Part shown: positions 33,285 through 43,340 of the stretch, piece after piece | Layout of the letters: each line of letters starts with the position of its first letter | Numbering within the stretch: position 1 is the stretch's first letter | Origin: Flavobacteriales bacterium | GTDB taxonomy: Bacteria > Bacteroidota > Bacteroidia > Flavobacteriales > Weeksellaceae | Direction: 5' to 3' | Length of the DNA stretch: 64,000 bases | Assembly: GCA_020635515.1 (NCBI GenBank) | Contig: JACJZS010000003.1 | Coordinates: forward strand, 186,001 to 250,000 | Translations under genes and position numbers: made by a program | Notes under the pieces: model-generated | Seen by the model: only the letters and a program-made list of their open reading frames with translations | Told to the model about the DNA's origin: nothing | Databases searched by the model: none

Positions 33285-35681
33285 TTAATAATTGTATTTA
33301 ATTTGAATGTTAAAATTTCTTCCTAAATCATCGGAAAAATAACGTAAACGATTTAAGTAGTTTCTATATTTTGTATTGAATAAATTTTCTACCGAAAACG
33401 ATAGATTAAGTGATGATTTTTTAAAGTTTATAGTCTTGTTGGCATTAATTCCCAATAAATGATATGCTTTTTCTGTACTCGACACATCTATATTTCTCTC
33501 TACTACTTCCTCATTCTCAATTATTGAAATTGAAAAATTAGTATTTGGAAAACGATTTTGTTTTGCTACAAAAACACTTGTAATTCCTGCATTTAGGTTC
33601 TTCCATTTTTTAATTTTAAAACTCAATTGATTGTTAATCGTAAATGGCGGAATAGAGATTAAAGGTTCGTTCTTGTCTGTATTTTGTGCATAGATATAAG
33701 AAGCATTTCCTTTCCAACTCATAAAAGAAGCATCGTAATTAAAATCTAAATCTGCTCCCAATAACAACGCATTATTTTGTTTATAGTTCCAAACTAAGAA
33801 TTCTCCTCTTGTATTTTTTTCTATTCCAATCGGCTCTATATACATGTAATCTTTAATAAAATTCACATACGGAAGTAACGATACCGAAAAATCAGCAAAC
33901 TTTTTTTCCACTGTAAATGAGATTTGATTAGAAATTTCTTTTTTCATCTCCAAATCTCCGTATTCTATAGAAGCTGAAGAATGATGTAATCCGTCACTGA
34001 AAAGCTCCGCAGGATTAGGAATTCGTTGCGATAAATTGTAATTCAACGTAAGAGAAAAATCATTAAAATTGGTATAATTAATTCCCAATGAACTTGCAAT
34101 AGAATTAAAATTTAATTTTGGATTTGTGAGGTATTGTGTCGAATATTCTTTAGTTATTAAATTAGAGAACTTAACGTCATAATTCAACTCTTCCCAACGA
34201 CTTTTGGTATAAAACTTCTCTGCATCTATAGAAAAATAATCGTACCTAATTCCAAATTCGGATTTCCAATTAGAATTCCATTTATAATCCGTTATAAAAT
34301 ATGAACCAAATTGATTGCTTTTATAATCGGGAATCAATCTTCTAACTCCCGTATCTGGATTAGGATAATTATCTTGATTTCTATACATAATTCCAAATTT
34401 TGCATTAAAATCGGTAATAGCATCATATAAAATATTAGCCGAAAAAGTTTGCGTAATAAGCTCTAAATCCAATGCGGGAATGGTGCTACTTTCGCTTGTT
34501 CTTCTCACGTCGTATTCCTTTCTGTTATTCATCTGAAAATCATACTGAAAATCAACTTTCCCAAACTTCGCAAAACGCTTATACAAATTCACTTTTGCCA
34601 AATGATGTATAATTTTCTGTTTTGGAGCATTGATATCATACGAGAAATCTTCTATAATTAATGGTTTTCTTTCACTAATTGCTTGGTACAAATCCCTTGA
34701 ATTCCCGATGTGAGATGCTCGTAAAATTCCAATTTCGTTGTCTACATAATTATAAAAAAATGAAATTCCTTTTTTAAACGAATGAAAACCCGACTCAAAC
34801 GAAATTCCTTTCGATAAGTATCCTGTATTGGTAAGGTTATAATCGGGAGCATGATAATCTCCATGGCAATTAAACGAAGCTTGACCTTTGATGAAAAATC
34901 CTTTTTTGAATGTTTTTGTTAATGTTGAGTTCAATAAAATTCCTCTTCCATTACTGTTTCCGCTTACCATTGATTTCCCATACAATGAATCTTTTTTAGG
35001 AAACTTTTTTGACTCTAACAAAACAATTCCTCCAATCGCATCTCCTGAATATTCCAACGCATTTGATGATTTAATTACCGACACTTTTTCCACCGAATTT
35101 ATATCTATACTTGGAGCATGTTCTATTCCCCACTGTTGATTTTCCATACGCACACCTTGGTTTAGCACCATAACTCTACTGCTATGCAATCCGTGTATAA
35201 TTGGTTTCACAATAGAGTTTCCTGTGTTTATAGATGAAATCCCACTCACTTCATTTAATGCGTCTCCTAAATTTTTAGAACTGTAATTTTCTAATGTTTG
35301 AGTATCTAATTCGCTTTTAATCCCTAAATTATTATACTCTTTGGTTCTTACATTTACTTGTTCTAGTTCATGAACGTGATGTTCCATTTTTATTATTAAC
35401 TCCTTTTTTACAGGAATAGTTATAGTTATAAAAAATGGTTCGCATTCATCATGATAAACTGTTAATTTAGAATTTCCTTTTAAGTTTCCTTTTATCAAAA
35501 AAACACCTAGAGAATCAGTGTGTACAATTGTTGTTTTATCTTTGGTTTGTAAAACTACTTTTGAATTTTGTAATGCTTTTCCATCGTGAAAGTCTATTAC
35601 TTTCCCTTTCACTTCATATAATTGATTCTGTGCATTCACAAAAGAAATACACAAAACCAATACATAAAAAATTTTATTCAT
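33285..35681 (-). CDS. TonB-dependent receptor, probable metal uptake
   Basis: 798 residues with signal peptide, an N-terminal carboxypeptidase-regulatory-like domain (VKGKVIDFHDGKALQNSKVVL), plug domain (GISSINTGNSIVKPIIHGLH ... GIEHAPSIDINSVEKVSVIK) and a 22-strand-type barrel ending in an aromatic residue. The linker EHHVHELEQV before the plug is His-rich. The neighbouring small His/Cys protein upstream and the downstream lipoprotein are typical of metal-ion (for example zinc or copper) receptors in Flavobacteriia. The substrate is an inference. Confidence 0.9.
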   Translation of the reverse strand: MNKIFYVLVLCISFVNAQNQLYEVKGKVIDFHDGKALQNSKVVLQTKDKTTIVHTDSLGVFLIKGNLKGNSKLTVYHDECEPFFITITIPVKKELIIKMEHHVHELEQVNVRTKEYNNLGIKSELDTQTLENYSSKNLGDALNEVSGISSINTGNSIVKPIIHGLHSSRVMVLNQGVRMENQQWGIEHAPSIDINSVEKVSVIKSSNALEYSGDAIGGIVLLESKKFPKKDSLYGKSMVSGNSNGRGILLNSTLTKTFKKGFFIKGQASFNCHGDYHAPDYNLTNTGYLSKGISFESGFHSFKKGISFFYNYVDNEIGILRASHIGNSRDLYQAISERKPLIIEDFSYDINAPKQKIIHHLAKVNLYKRFAKFGKVDFQYDFQMNNRKEYDVRRTSESSTIPALDLELITQTFSANILYDAITDFNAKFGIMYRNQDNYPNPDTGVRRLIPDYKSNQFGSYFITDYKWNSNWKSEFGIRYDYFSIDAEKFYTKSRWEELNYDVKFSNLITKEYSTQYLTNPKLNFNSIASSLGINYTNFNDFSLTLNYNLSQRIPNPAELFSDGLHHSSASIEYGDLEMKKEISNQISFTVEKKFADFSVSLLPYVNFIKDYMYIEPIGIEKNTRGEFLVWNYKQNNALLLGADLDFNYDASFMSWKGNASYIYAQNTDKNEPLISIPPFTINNQLSFKIKKWKNLNAGITSVFVAKQNRFPNTNFSISIIENEEVVERNIDVSSTEKAYHLLGINANKTINFKKSSLNLSFSVENLFNTKYRNYLNRLRYFSDDLGRNFNIQIKYNY

Positions 35682-35726
35682 TGATTAATGATTAATTGTT
35701 GTTTAAAATTATATTTTACATTTTTT

Positions 35727-36065
35727 TTAAATAACAATTTCAGGAGGAGCTCTTCCTTTACGTAGACTTATCTTTTGATTGAAACAGAAAAATTGATATT
35801 CCGATTCTAAAACACCAATAAATAGTGTTGTTTCTTGGGAATTATATAATTCAGAAACGTAATAGTGTTGATTAAAAAAGTTTGCAATAATCTTACATTC
35901 CTTACAGAACGCGTAAATTTGAGTTGCTTCTTTTTTATTGTTTTGTTTTAATTGGTAATGAGTATTAAATTCATGCGTATGAAAAGTAAATGCATAATTC
36001 CAAAACGAAAAAATCCATACCGCTAAAAGAAAATAAGAGAAACTATTTTTTTTAATTCTTCTCAC
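35727..36065 (-). CDS. Small His/Cys-rich exported protein ahead of TonB receptor
   Basis: 112 residues with an N-terminal hydrophobic helix (FSYFLLAVWIFSFWNYAFTF) followed by HTHEFNTH and CKEC, which could bind a metal, and a terminal KGRAPPEI. Short proteins with a similar RGPP end lie next to metal-linked TonB receptors in this phylum. It is 45 bases upstream of the receptor on the same strand and probably co-transcribed with it. Confidence 0.6.
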   Translation of the reverse strand: MRRIKKNSFSYFLLAVWIFSFWNYAFTFHTHEFNTHYQLKQNNKKEATQIYAFCKECKIIANFFNQHYYVSELYNSQETTLFIGVLESEYQFFCFNQKISLRKGRAPPEIVI

Positions 36066-36080
36066 AATGCAAAAATATAA

Positions 36081-36114
36081 AAAAACTCAAAAATCATTTG
36101 AGTTTTGAGTTTTT
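36081..36114 (-). terminator. Terminator after glgB
   Basis: AAAAACTCAAAA at 36081-36092 pairs with TTTTGAGTTTTT at 36103-36114. On the minus strand this is followed by a T-rich stretch, 23 bases after the glgB stop. Confidence 0.75.
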
Positions 36115-36137
36115 TTATACTTCATTATAATAGCTTT

Positions 36138-38087
36138 TTAAATCTCTTTCGCATAAACTAAAACTGTTCTACTTGGAAAGTATGCGGTAATATGATTATT
36201 GACTATCGGATATGAAACATTGTAATCAATTCTATCAAATCCACCAAAAGCTTTGTCATCTGAATTAAATATAATTTTTAGATTCCCTTTCCCTTCATAA
36301 TAAAAACTATAATCCGCATAGGAATTATTACTAAAATTAAATGCAAAAATTAGATTACTTTTAGTTAAAATCAAGATTTTATGCTCATTGTGGTCGTATA
36401 TTTTATACGAAAATTCATCAGAAACAAGCTTTCTCTGTCTAGAAAAATGAATCATGGCAGCATCAAACGCTTGTAAATATTTGTATTTCAAATGATCGGT
36501 ATCTGGCAAACTCCATTGTCTTCTTGCATAGTGATAACTCCAATTGTTACCTTCTCTTGGGAAATCAACCCACTCAGGATGAGCAAATTCATTTCCGATA
36601 AAGTTCATATAACCTTCTCCTCCTACAATTAAAGTAACAAAACGTATCATTTTATGCAGAGCAATTCCTCTATCTACAATTAAACTCTCTGTAAATACAC
36701 TCATAGAAGTATACATTTCCTTGTCCATTAACCAAAAAGCAATGGTTTTATCTCCTACTAAAGCTTGATCGTGGCTTTCTGCATAAGCTATATTTTTCTC
36801 TCCGTATCGTCGATTGTTCAATCTATAATACATATCTGTAATATTCCAATCTTCATCTTGAGTTGTTTCCAATAGATCCATCCAATAATCAGCAATTCCC
36901 ATAGCTAATCTGTAATCAAATCCTAAACCTCCTTCCTCTACAGGTCTACATGCTCCCGGCATTCCACTCATATCTTCTGCAATGGAAATTACATTTGGAT
37001 TCACTTTATGAATTAATTGATTTGCTAACTGTAAATAAAGAATAGCATCGTTGTTGGTATCATGGAAATAATCATCGTAGTTCCCAAAGCCTTTATGTCC
37101 AAAATGGGTATAAAGCATTGACGTTACACCATCAAATCGAAATCCATCAAAATGAAATTCGTCCATCCAATATTTTAAGTTGGAAAGTAAAAAACGTTTT
37201 ACTTCTAATCTTCCGTAATCAAATAAACGAGAATCCCAATCAGGATGAAAACCATTAAAATACAAGTCTGTACCATCTAAATCCGTAAGACCTTCATCAA
37301 AATTTCTAACCGCATGAGAATGTACTACATCTAGTATTACCGCAAGTCCCATTCCATGAGCAGTATCAATTAATTTACGCAAATCATCTGGCGTACCAAA
37401 TCGTGAAGAAGGAGCAAAAAAGTTGGAAACTTGATACCCAAATGAACCATAATACGGATGCTCTTGAACCGCCATAAGCTGTACAGCATTGTATCCTAAA
37501 CTTTTGATTCTTGGCAATACTTCTTTTGTAAATTCTTTGTAAGTACCTACTTTATACTCTTCTGTTGCCATTCCAATGTGAGCTTCGTAGATATAAGGTA
37601 CATCTTTGAATTTAAAGTTGGAATCCGTCCATTCAAAACAAGACTTAGGAACAAACTGACCATCAAAGGACTTATCTTCGTTCTGCTGAACACTTTTTAT
37701 ATATGCAGGAATTCGTTCAAATGCACCGTTAGAAGTAACTACTCGCATCTTTATCTTGGAAAACGGAGCGATTTCTGTTTCGTTTAGGAAAATTTCCCAA
37801 ACACCAAACTCATTTTTTTCTAATGAATGAGAAGTTCTATTCCACTTATTAAAATCGCCAATCAAATACACCTCTAATGCATTGGGCAACCAATCTCGAA
37901 ACCAATATCCTTTTTTCTTGTCGTCGTAATTAAAACCAAAATATTTATATCCGTCTGCAAAATTCTCTAATGAACCAAAATGATGATTAATGTGATTAAG
38001 TGTATTTTGGTACCATTGATAACGATTATTTATTTGACTCTCATACGGTTTAAGATAAGGGTCATTTTCTATGAGCTTTAATTCCAT
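36138..38087 (-). CDS. glgB: 1,4-alpha-glucan branching enzyme (GH13_8-like)
   Basis: 649 residues: an N-terminal CBM48-like domain (KGYWFRDWLPNALEVYLIGD) and a GH13 barrel with nucleophile Asp319 (FDGFRFDGV), acid/base Glu371 (SIAEDMSG) and Asp440 (AESHDQALVGDKT). The sequence is closer to the eukaryote-like form found in Bacteroidetes than to E. coli GlgB. It forms alpha-1,6 branches in glycogen. Other glycogen genes (glgA, glgC) are not in the window; only alpha-amylase is present, some 23 kb away. Confidence 0.93.
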   Translation of the reverse strand: MELKLIENDPYLKPYESQINNRYQWYQNTLNHINHHFGSLENFADGYKYFGFNYDDKKKGYWFRDWLPNALEVYLIGDFNKWNRTSHSLEKNEFGVWEIFLNETEIAPFSKIKMRVVTSNGAFERIPAYIKSVQQNEDKSFDGQFVPKSCFEWTDSNFKFKDVPYIYEAHIGMATEEYKVGTYKEFTKEVLPRIKSLGYNAVQLMAVQEHPYYGSFGYQVSNFFAPSSRFGTPDDLRKLIDTAHGMGLAVILDVVHSHAVRNFDEGLTDLDGTDLYFNGFHPDWDSRLFDYGRLEVKRFLLSNLKYWMDEFHFDGFRFDGVTSMLYTHFGHKGFGNYDDYFHDTNNDAILYLQLANQLIHKVNPNVISIAEDMSGMPGACRPVEEGGLGFDYRLAMGIADYWMDLLETTQDEDWNITDMYYRLNNRRYGEKNIAYAESHDQALVGDKTIAFWLMDKEMYTSMSVFTESLIVDRGIALHKMIRFVTLIVGGEGYMNFIGNEFAHPEWVDFPREGNNWSYHYARRQWSLPDTDHLKYKYLQAFDAAMIHFSRQRKLVSDEFSYKIYDHNEHKILILTKSNLIFAFNFSNNSYADYSFYYEGKGNLKIIFNSDDKAFGGFDRIDYNVSYPIVNNHITAYFPSRTVLVYAKEI

Positions 38088-38200
38088 TTCTTGCGTAATA
38101 ATTTACCTCAAATATACTCAATAAATCAAATCTTACAATAATTTAAGACAAAAAGCTTTCATTTTATCATTCAGAATTTTCAAACACACTTATAAAATGC

Positions 38201-38208
38201 TATTTTTG
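38201..38208 (+). promoter_or_regulatory. Putative -7 element for argS
   Basis: TATTTTTG matches TAnnTTTG and ends 13 bases before the argS start codon; no confident -33 element. Confidence 0.45.
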
Positions 38209-38221
38209 CAAAAATTTTTTA

Positions 38222-39991
38222 ATGAAATCAATCAAACTTTTTTTCAAGACTTGTTGCAAAGAAGCGATAGAATCTCTATACAATATAAATATAGATTCTC
38301 TAGAAATTCAGACTACTAGAGATGAGTTTGTGGGACATTATACACTGGTTGTTTTCCCACTTATAAAACTACTAAAAAAGAATCCTACTATTTTAACCGA
38401 AGAAATAGGAAAACACTTAATAGAGAAACATCATGAATTTAAAAGTTATAACTCTGTAAAAGGTTTTCTAAACGTAGAAATTGATACTTCTGTTTTTTAT
38501 GATTTCATAAAAACTAATTATTTCTCTAAGAGTTTTGGGATTTCAGAAAAAAACAATCAAAAAATCATGGTGGAATATTCTTCACCAAACACCAATAAAC
38601 CTTTACATTTAGGTCATATAAGAAATAATTTGCTTGGATTTTCTATTAGCCGAATTCTAGATGCTTCTGGATACGAGGTTTTAAAAACACAAATCATCAA
38701 TGATAGAGGAATTCATATTTGCAAATCCATGATTGCTTGGATGCTTTATGGAAATAATGAAACACCTGAATCTACAGGAATGAAAGGCGATCATTTTGTA
38801 GGAAAATACTATGTAAAATTCGACCAAGAATACCAAAAACAAATCAATGAACTTGTAGAGCAAGGACAAACAAAAGACGAAGCAAAAAAAAATGCACCTA
38901 TACTACTCAAAGCTCAAGAACTTCTTGTAAAATGGGAACAAAATGAATCCGAAACCCGAAAAGTTTGGAAAATGATGAACGACTGGGTTTATAGCGGATT
39001 TAATGAAAGTTACAAAAGACTTGGCGTTGAATTTGATTTTATACAATACGAATCAGACACTTACATTCTAGGTAAAGACAAAGTTTTAGAAGGTTTAGAA
39101 AAAGGGATTTTCTATAAAAAAGAAGATAATTCTGTGTGGTGCAATCTAGAAGAAGATGGTTTAGATGAAAAACTTTTACTACGAAAAGACGGAACTTCTG
39201 TCTACATGACACAAGATATAGGAACTGCAATAGAACGAATAGAAAAATACAATACCGATGAATTAATTTATACCGTAGGGAACGAACAAGATTACCATTT
39301 TCAAGTTTTATTTTTAATTCTTAAAAAATTAGGATACAATCAAAATGATAATCTAAAACACCTGTCGTATGGAATGGTAGATTTACCTGAAGGAAAAATG
39401 AAATCTCGTGAAGGAACTGTTGTAGATGCTGATGATCTAATGGAAGAAATGCATCAAACAGCAAAAACCATCTCGTTAGAATTAGGCAAACTGGAATCTT
39501 TCAACGAAGAGGAAAAAGAAGAACTATACGAGCAAATTGGAATTGGTGGATTAAAATATTTCCTACTAAAGGTAGACCCAAAAAAACGAATTTTATTTAA
39601 TCCAAAAGAAAGTATCGACTTTAATGGAAATACAGCTTCATTCATTCAATACGCTCACGCAAGGATTAATTCACTTTTAGCAAAATCCGAAGAAACAAAC
39701 TTTGATTTTGAACTAGGAAGTTTTAATGATTCTGAAGAAAAAATTCTTTTACACTTAGATTTATTTTCAGAAATAATAGAAAAATCAGCAAAAGAATTAA
39801 ACCCTGCATTGATTGCAAATTATACTTTTGAGCTTGTAAAACTTTACAATTCTTTCTACCAAAATTGTTCGGTACTAAAAGAAGAAAATCAAGAAATCAG
39901 AAAACAACGTTTAGCACTCTCTCAACTTACAAAAACAACTATAAAGAACGCTCTTTATTTACTCGGAATAGATGCTCCGAATCGTATGTAA
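38222..39991 (+). CDS. argS: Arginyl-tRNA synthetase
   Basis: 589 residues. N-terminal additional domain (about 1-105), then the class I core with the HIGH-type motif HLGH in NKPLHLGHIRNN, KMKSREG as KMSKS equivalent (family-typical for ArgRS) and a C-terminal anticodon-binding helical domain ending in the usual IDAPNRM. Attaches arginine to tRNA(Arg). It is followed 23 bases later by leuS on the same strand; the two are likely co-transcribed. Confidence 0.96.
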   Translation: MKSIKLFFKTCCKEAIESLYNINIDSLEIQTTRDEFVGHYTLVVFPLIKLLKKNPTILTEEIGKHLIEKHHEFKSYNSVKGFLNVEIDTSVFYDFIKTNYFSKSFGISEKNNQKIMVEYSSPNTNKPLHLGHIRNNLLGFSISRILDASGYEVLKTQIINDRGIHICKSMIAWMLYGNNETPESTGMKGDHFVGKYYVKFDQEYQKQINELVEQGQTKDEAKKNAPILLKAQELLVKWEQNESETRKVWKMMNDWVYSGFNESYKRLGVEFDFIQYESDTYILGKDKVLEGLEKGIFYKKEDNSVWCNLEEDGLDEKLLLRKDGTSVYMTQDIGTAIERIEKYNTDELIYTVGNEQDYHFQVLFLILKKLGYNQNDNLKHLSYGMVDLPEGKMKSREGTVVDADDLMEEMHQTAKTISLELGKLESFNEEEKEELYEQIGIGGLKYFLLKVDPKKRILFNPKESIDFNGNTASFIQYAHARINSLLAKSEETNFDFELGSFNDSEEKILLHLDLFSEIIEKSAKELNPALIANYTFELVKLYNSFYQNCSVLKEENQEIRKQRLALSQLTKTTIKNALYLLGIDAPNRM

Positions 39992-40014
39992 CCTAACTTC
40001 TAATTTTATCTAAC

Positions 40015-43000
40015 ATGAAATACAATCCCAACGAAATAGAAAAAAAATGGCAAGAATTTTGGAAAAAACACCACACATTCAAAGCTGAAAATAATTCACA
40101 CAAACCAAAATATTATGCCTTAGATATGTTTCCTTATCCTTCAGGAGCAGGTTTACATGTAGGTCATCCTTTGGGCTATATAGCTTCTGATATTGTTTCT
40201 CGTTATAAAAGACACCAAGGATTTAACGTTTTACATCCTATGGGATACGATTCTTTTGGGTTGCCAGCAGAACAATACGCCATACAAACAGGTCAACATC
40301 CTGCAATCACTACCGAAACAAATATAAAACGATACCGAGAGCAGTTAGATAAAATCGGGTTTTCTTTTGATTGGGAAAGAGAAATACGAACTTCCAATCC
40401 CAACTATTACAAATGGACACAATGGATTTTTATTCAACTTTTTAATTCTTGGTATTGTAAAAAAAGTCAACAAGCTCGTCCGATTGATGAACTTATAGAA
40501 GCATTTGAAACTAACGGAAATTTAGATATAGAAGCTGAAACTTCTTACCATGAAATTTTTGCTTTCGATCAGTGGAACTCATTCACAGAAAAAGAAAAAG
40601 CAGATGTTCTTTTAGAGTACAGATTAACGTATTTGGCTGAGGCAGAAGTAAATTGGTGTCCTGAACTAGGAACTGTTTTAGCAAATGATGAAGTAATAAA
40701 CGGTGTTTCTGAACGTGGAGGTTTCCCTGTAATTCGTAAAAAAATGACTCAATGGATGATGCGAATAACTGCTTATTCTGAACGTCTTTTACAAGGATTA
40801 AATACCATTGATTGGCCAGAACCAATCAAAGAATCTCAACGAAATTGGATTGGAAAAAGCAAAGGAGCATCAATAATATTCCCCCTATCCCCCAAAGGGG
40901 GAAATAAACTAAATAATAAATTTGGTTATATGACGGGAGGAAATAATGCTCATTTATTATTAGACAAAGCCAAAGAGATGAGGCAAAACCCAACAAAAGC
41001 AGAAAAAGTACTTTGGGAAAATATAAAATCCAAAAAATTAGGGTATAAATTTAGACAACAACATTTAATTGAAGACTTTATAGTTGATTTTGTATGTCTA
41101 AATAAAAAATTAGTAATTGAAGTAGATGGAGAAATTCATAATTCACAAATTGAATACGATGAGCAAAGAACTTTAATTTTAAATTCTCTCGGCTACGAAG
41201 TAATTCGATTTAGAAATGAAGAAGTTTTAAATCACATAAGTGAAGTGCTATCTAAAATTAATAATAAACTAAACAGTATAGTTCTCCCTTTGGGGGATAG
41301 GGGGATTGAGGTTTTTACCACAAGACCTGATACTATTTTTGGAGTTTCTTATATGACACTTGCTCCTGAACATGATTTGGTTTTGAAAATCACTACCAAT
41401 GAATACAAAGATAAAGTTCAACACTATATAGAAGAAACCGCAAAACGTTCCGAGAGAGAGAGAATGTCAGACGTAAAAACCATTTCTGGTCAGTTTACAG
41501 GAGCGTATGCAATTCATCCGTTTACAGAAGAAAAAATCCCGATTTGGATTGGCGATTATGTGCTTGCAGGATACGGAACAGGTGCTGTAATGGCTGTTCC
41601 TGCAGGAGATGAACGTGATTATGCTTTTGCTAAATATTTTGATTTACCTATAAAAAATATCTTTGATAAAGATATTTCCGAAAATGCTTTTACTGAAAAA
41701 GAAAACTTTATACTAGAAAATTCTGACTTTCTAACTGGATTGAATTATAAAGAAGCAACGGAAAAAATAATTACTGAAATAGAAAATAAAAAGATAGGAA
41801 AAGGAAAAATTAATTACCGACTTCGTGATGCTGTTTTTTCAAGACAAAGATACTGGGGAGAGCCGATTCCTATCTACTACAAAAATGGAATTCCTCACGC
41901 AATCCCAAATGAATGTCTTCCTTTGGAACTTCCTGAAGTAGAAAAATATTTACCTACCGAAACAGGAGAACCTCCATTAGGACGTGCAGAAAAATGGGCA
42001 TGGCATACCTTAGATCAAAAAGTTGTTGAATGTAGTTTAATTAATGAAGTAGACATATTTCCTTTAGAACTGAATACTATGCCAGGCTGGGCAGGAAGTT
42101 CTTGGTATTTCAATAGATATATGGATTCTAAAAACCAAGAAGAAGCATTCTCAAAAGAAGCCAACGAATATTGGCAACAAGTAGATTTGTATTTAGGAGG
42201 AAGTGAACACGCCACAGGACACCTACTCTACTCTCGTTTTTGGCAAAAATTCCTTTTTGATTTAGATTATGTTTCTTACGATGAATACGCCAAAAAACTC
42301 ATCAACCAAGGAATGATTTTAGGGAATAGTGCTTTTATTTATAGAAAAACCAATGAAAGTATTTTTATTTCTGCTAATCAAGGGATACAAGAAAACTATT
42401 TAAAACTCCATGTAGATATTTCTTTAATTAATGAACAAGATAATTCACTAAATGTTGAAGCATTTAGAAACTGGAGAGAAGAATATAAAAATGCTAAATT
42501 CATAACGGAAGAGAATGGAAAGTTTTATGTTTCTCGTGAAGTAGAAAAAATGTCTAAATCCAAATACAATGTTGTAAATCCCGATGAAATTTGCGAAGAG
42601 TACGGAGCAGATACTTTACGAATGTATGAGATGTTTCTTGGACCTATTGAACAAGCAAAACCATGGAATACACAAGGATTAAGCGGAGTTTTCGGATTCC
42701 TAAAAAAGTTTTGGAAACTATACCACCATACCGAAATTGGTTTTGATATTTCTGATGAAATTCCTACCAAAGAGGAATACAAAATTCTGCATCAAACCAT
42801 AAAAAAAGTAACCGAAGATATAGAAAATTTCTCATTCAACACTTCTATTTCTACCTTTATGATTGCTGTGAATGAACTTACCAAACTAAAGTGTAACAAA
42901 AGAAAAATACTCGAAGAATTATGTATTCTAATTTCGCCTTTTGCTCCTCATATTGCAGAAGAAATTTGGTGGAAAATAGGAAATACTGAAAGCATAAGCA

Positions 43001-43230
43001 CCGTACAATATCCTAAATTTGATGAACAGTATTTGGTAGAGAATACCAAAAATTATCCTGTTTCATTCAACGGAAAAATGAGATTTACCATGGAACTTTC
43101 TCTTGATTTATCAAAAGAAGAAGTGGAAGAAATTATAATGAAAGACGAAAGAACTCAAAAACAACTAGAAGGAAGAATCCCTAAAAAATTCATTTATATT
43201 CCTGGTAAAATAATTAATCTAGTAGGATAA
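40015..43230 (+). CDS. leuS: Leucyl-tRNA synthetase with internal DUF559 nuclease-like insert
   Basis: 1071 residues, about 130 longer than related LeuRS. Class I motifs HVGH (in SGAGLHVGHPLGY) and KMSKS near residue 845, CP1 editing domain with FTTRPDTIFG and GTGAVMAVPAGDERDYAFA, zinc-lacking connection and normal C-terminal domain. Between NWIGKSKGASIIF and EVFTTRPDT, where other LeuRS have a short loop, residues about 290-430 are a foreign DUF559 domain: RQNPTKAEKVLWENIKSKKL, Asp358 in FIVDFVC, and Glu369-Asp371 in VIEVDGEIH, the D...ExD pattern of VSR-like nucleases. Reading frame is open throughout, so the synthetase should be made with the insert as a surface domain. Confidence 0.93.
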   Translation: MKYNPNEIEKKWQEFWKKHHTFKAENNSHKPKYYALDMFPYPSGAGLHVGHPLGYIASDIVSRYKRHQGFNVLHPMGYDSFGLPAEQYAIQTGQHPAITTETNIKRYREQLDKIGFSFDWEREIRTSNPNYYKWTQWIFIQLFNSWYCKKSQQARPIDELIEAFETNGNLDIEAETSYHEIFAFDQWNSFTEKEKADVLLEYRLTYLAEAEVNWCPELGTVLANDEVINGVSERGGFPVIRKKMTQWMMRITAYSERLLQGLNTIDWPEPIKESQRNWIGKSKGASIIFPLSPKGGNKLNNKFGYMTGGNNAHLLLDKAKEMRQNPTKAEKVLWENIKSKKLGYKFRQQHLIEDFIVDFVCLNKKLVIEVDGEIHNSQIEYDEQRTLILNSLGYEVIRFRNEEVLNHISEVLSKINNKLNSIVLPLGDRGIEVFTTRPDTIFGVSYMTLAPEHDLVLKITTNEYKDKVQHYIEETAKRSERERMSDVKTISGQFTGAYAIHPFTEEKIPIWIGDYVLAGYGTGAVMAVPAGDERDYAFAKYFDLPIKNIFDKDISENAFTEKENFILENSDFLTGLNYKEATEKIITEIENKKIGKGKINYRLRDAVFSRQRYWGEPIPIYYKNGIPHAIPNECLPLELPEVEKYLPTETGEPPLGRAEKWAWHTLDQKVVECSLINEVDIFPLELNTMPGWAGSSWYFNRYMDSKNQEEAFSKEANEYWQQVDLYLGGSEHATGHLLYSRFWQKFLFDLDYVSYDEYAKKLINQGMILGNSAFIYRKTNESIFISANQGIQENYLKLHVDISLINEQDNSLNVEAFRNWREEYKNAKFITEENGKFYVSREVEKMSKSKYNVVNPDEICEEYGADTLRMYEMFLGPIEQAKPWNTQGLSGVFGFLKKFWKLYHHTEIGFDISDEIPTKEEYKILHQTIKKVTEDIENFSFNTSISTFMIAVNELTKLKCNKRKILEELCILISPFAPHIAEEIWWKIGNTESISTVQYPKFDEQYLVENTKNYPVSFNGKMRFTMELSLDLSKEEVEEIIMKDERTQKQLEGRIPKKFIYIPGKIINLVG
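40881..41304. mobile_element. Inverted-repeat-bounded DUF559 element inserted in leuS
   Basis: Left end at 40881-40902 (CCCCCTATCCCCCAAAGGGG and two more bases) and right end at 41283-41304 (ending TTTGGGGGATAGGGGG) are inverse complements at 21 of 22 positions. These GC-rich ends stand out in an AT-rich gene. Between them is a single DUF559 (VSR/PD-(D/E)XK-like) coding segment with no start or stop of its own, in frame with leuS. The translated ends read PLSPKGG and LPLGDRG. Similar repeat-flanked DUF559 segments occur in other Bacteroidetes as far as I recall. No transposase is encoded. Confidence 0.8.
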
Positions 43231-43231
43231 A

Positions 43232-43273
43232 ATAAAATTACCTGTTTATGAATTGATAAGCAGGTAATTTTAT
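43232..43273 (+). terminator. Terminator after leuS
   Basis: ATAAAATTACCTGTTTAT at 43232-43249 pairs with ATAAGCAGGTAATTTTAT at 43256-43273 (18 pairs, one G-T wobble, 6-base loop), starting one base after the stop codon. Confidence 0.85.
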
Positions 43274-43340
43274 ATAAATATTCACAATTTTACACCTATT
43301 TTTACGTTATAAAATATGTTTTGAATTATTTAATAAAGAA

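Noticed and set aside
40881..41304. Intein or self-splicing intron in leuS
   Set aside because: No Cys/Ser/Thr at the N-junction with matching block A, no HN-Cys/Ser/Thr at the C-junction, and the frame is continuous through the segment, so neither protein nor RNA splicing is needed.
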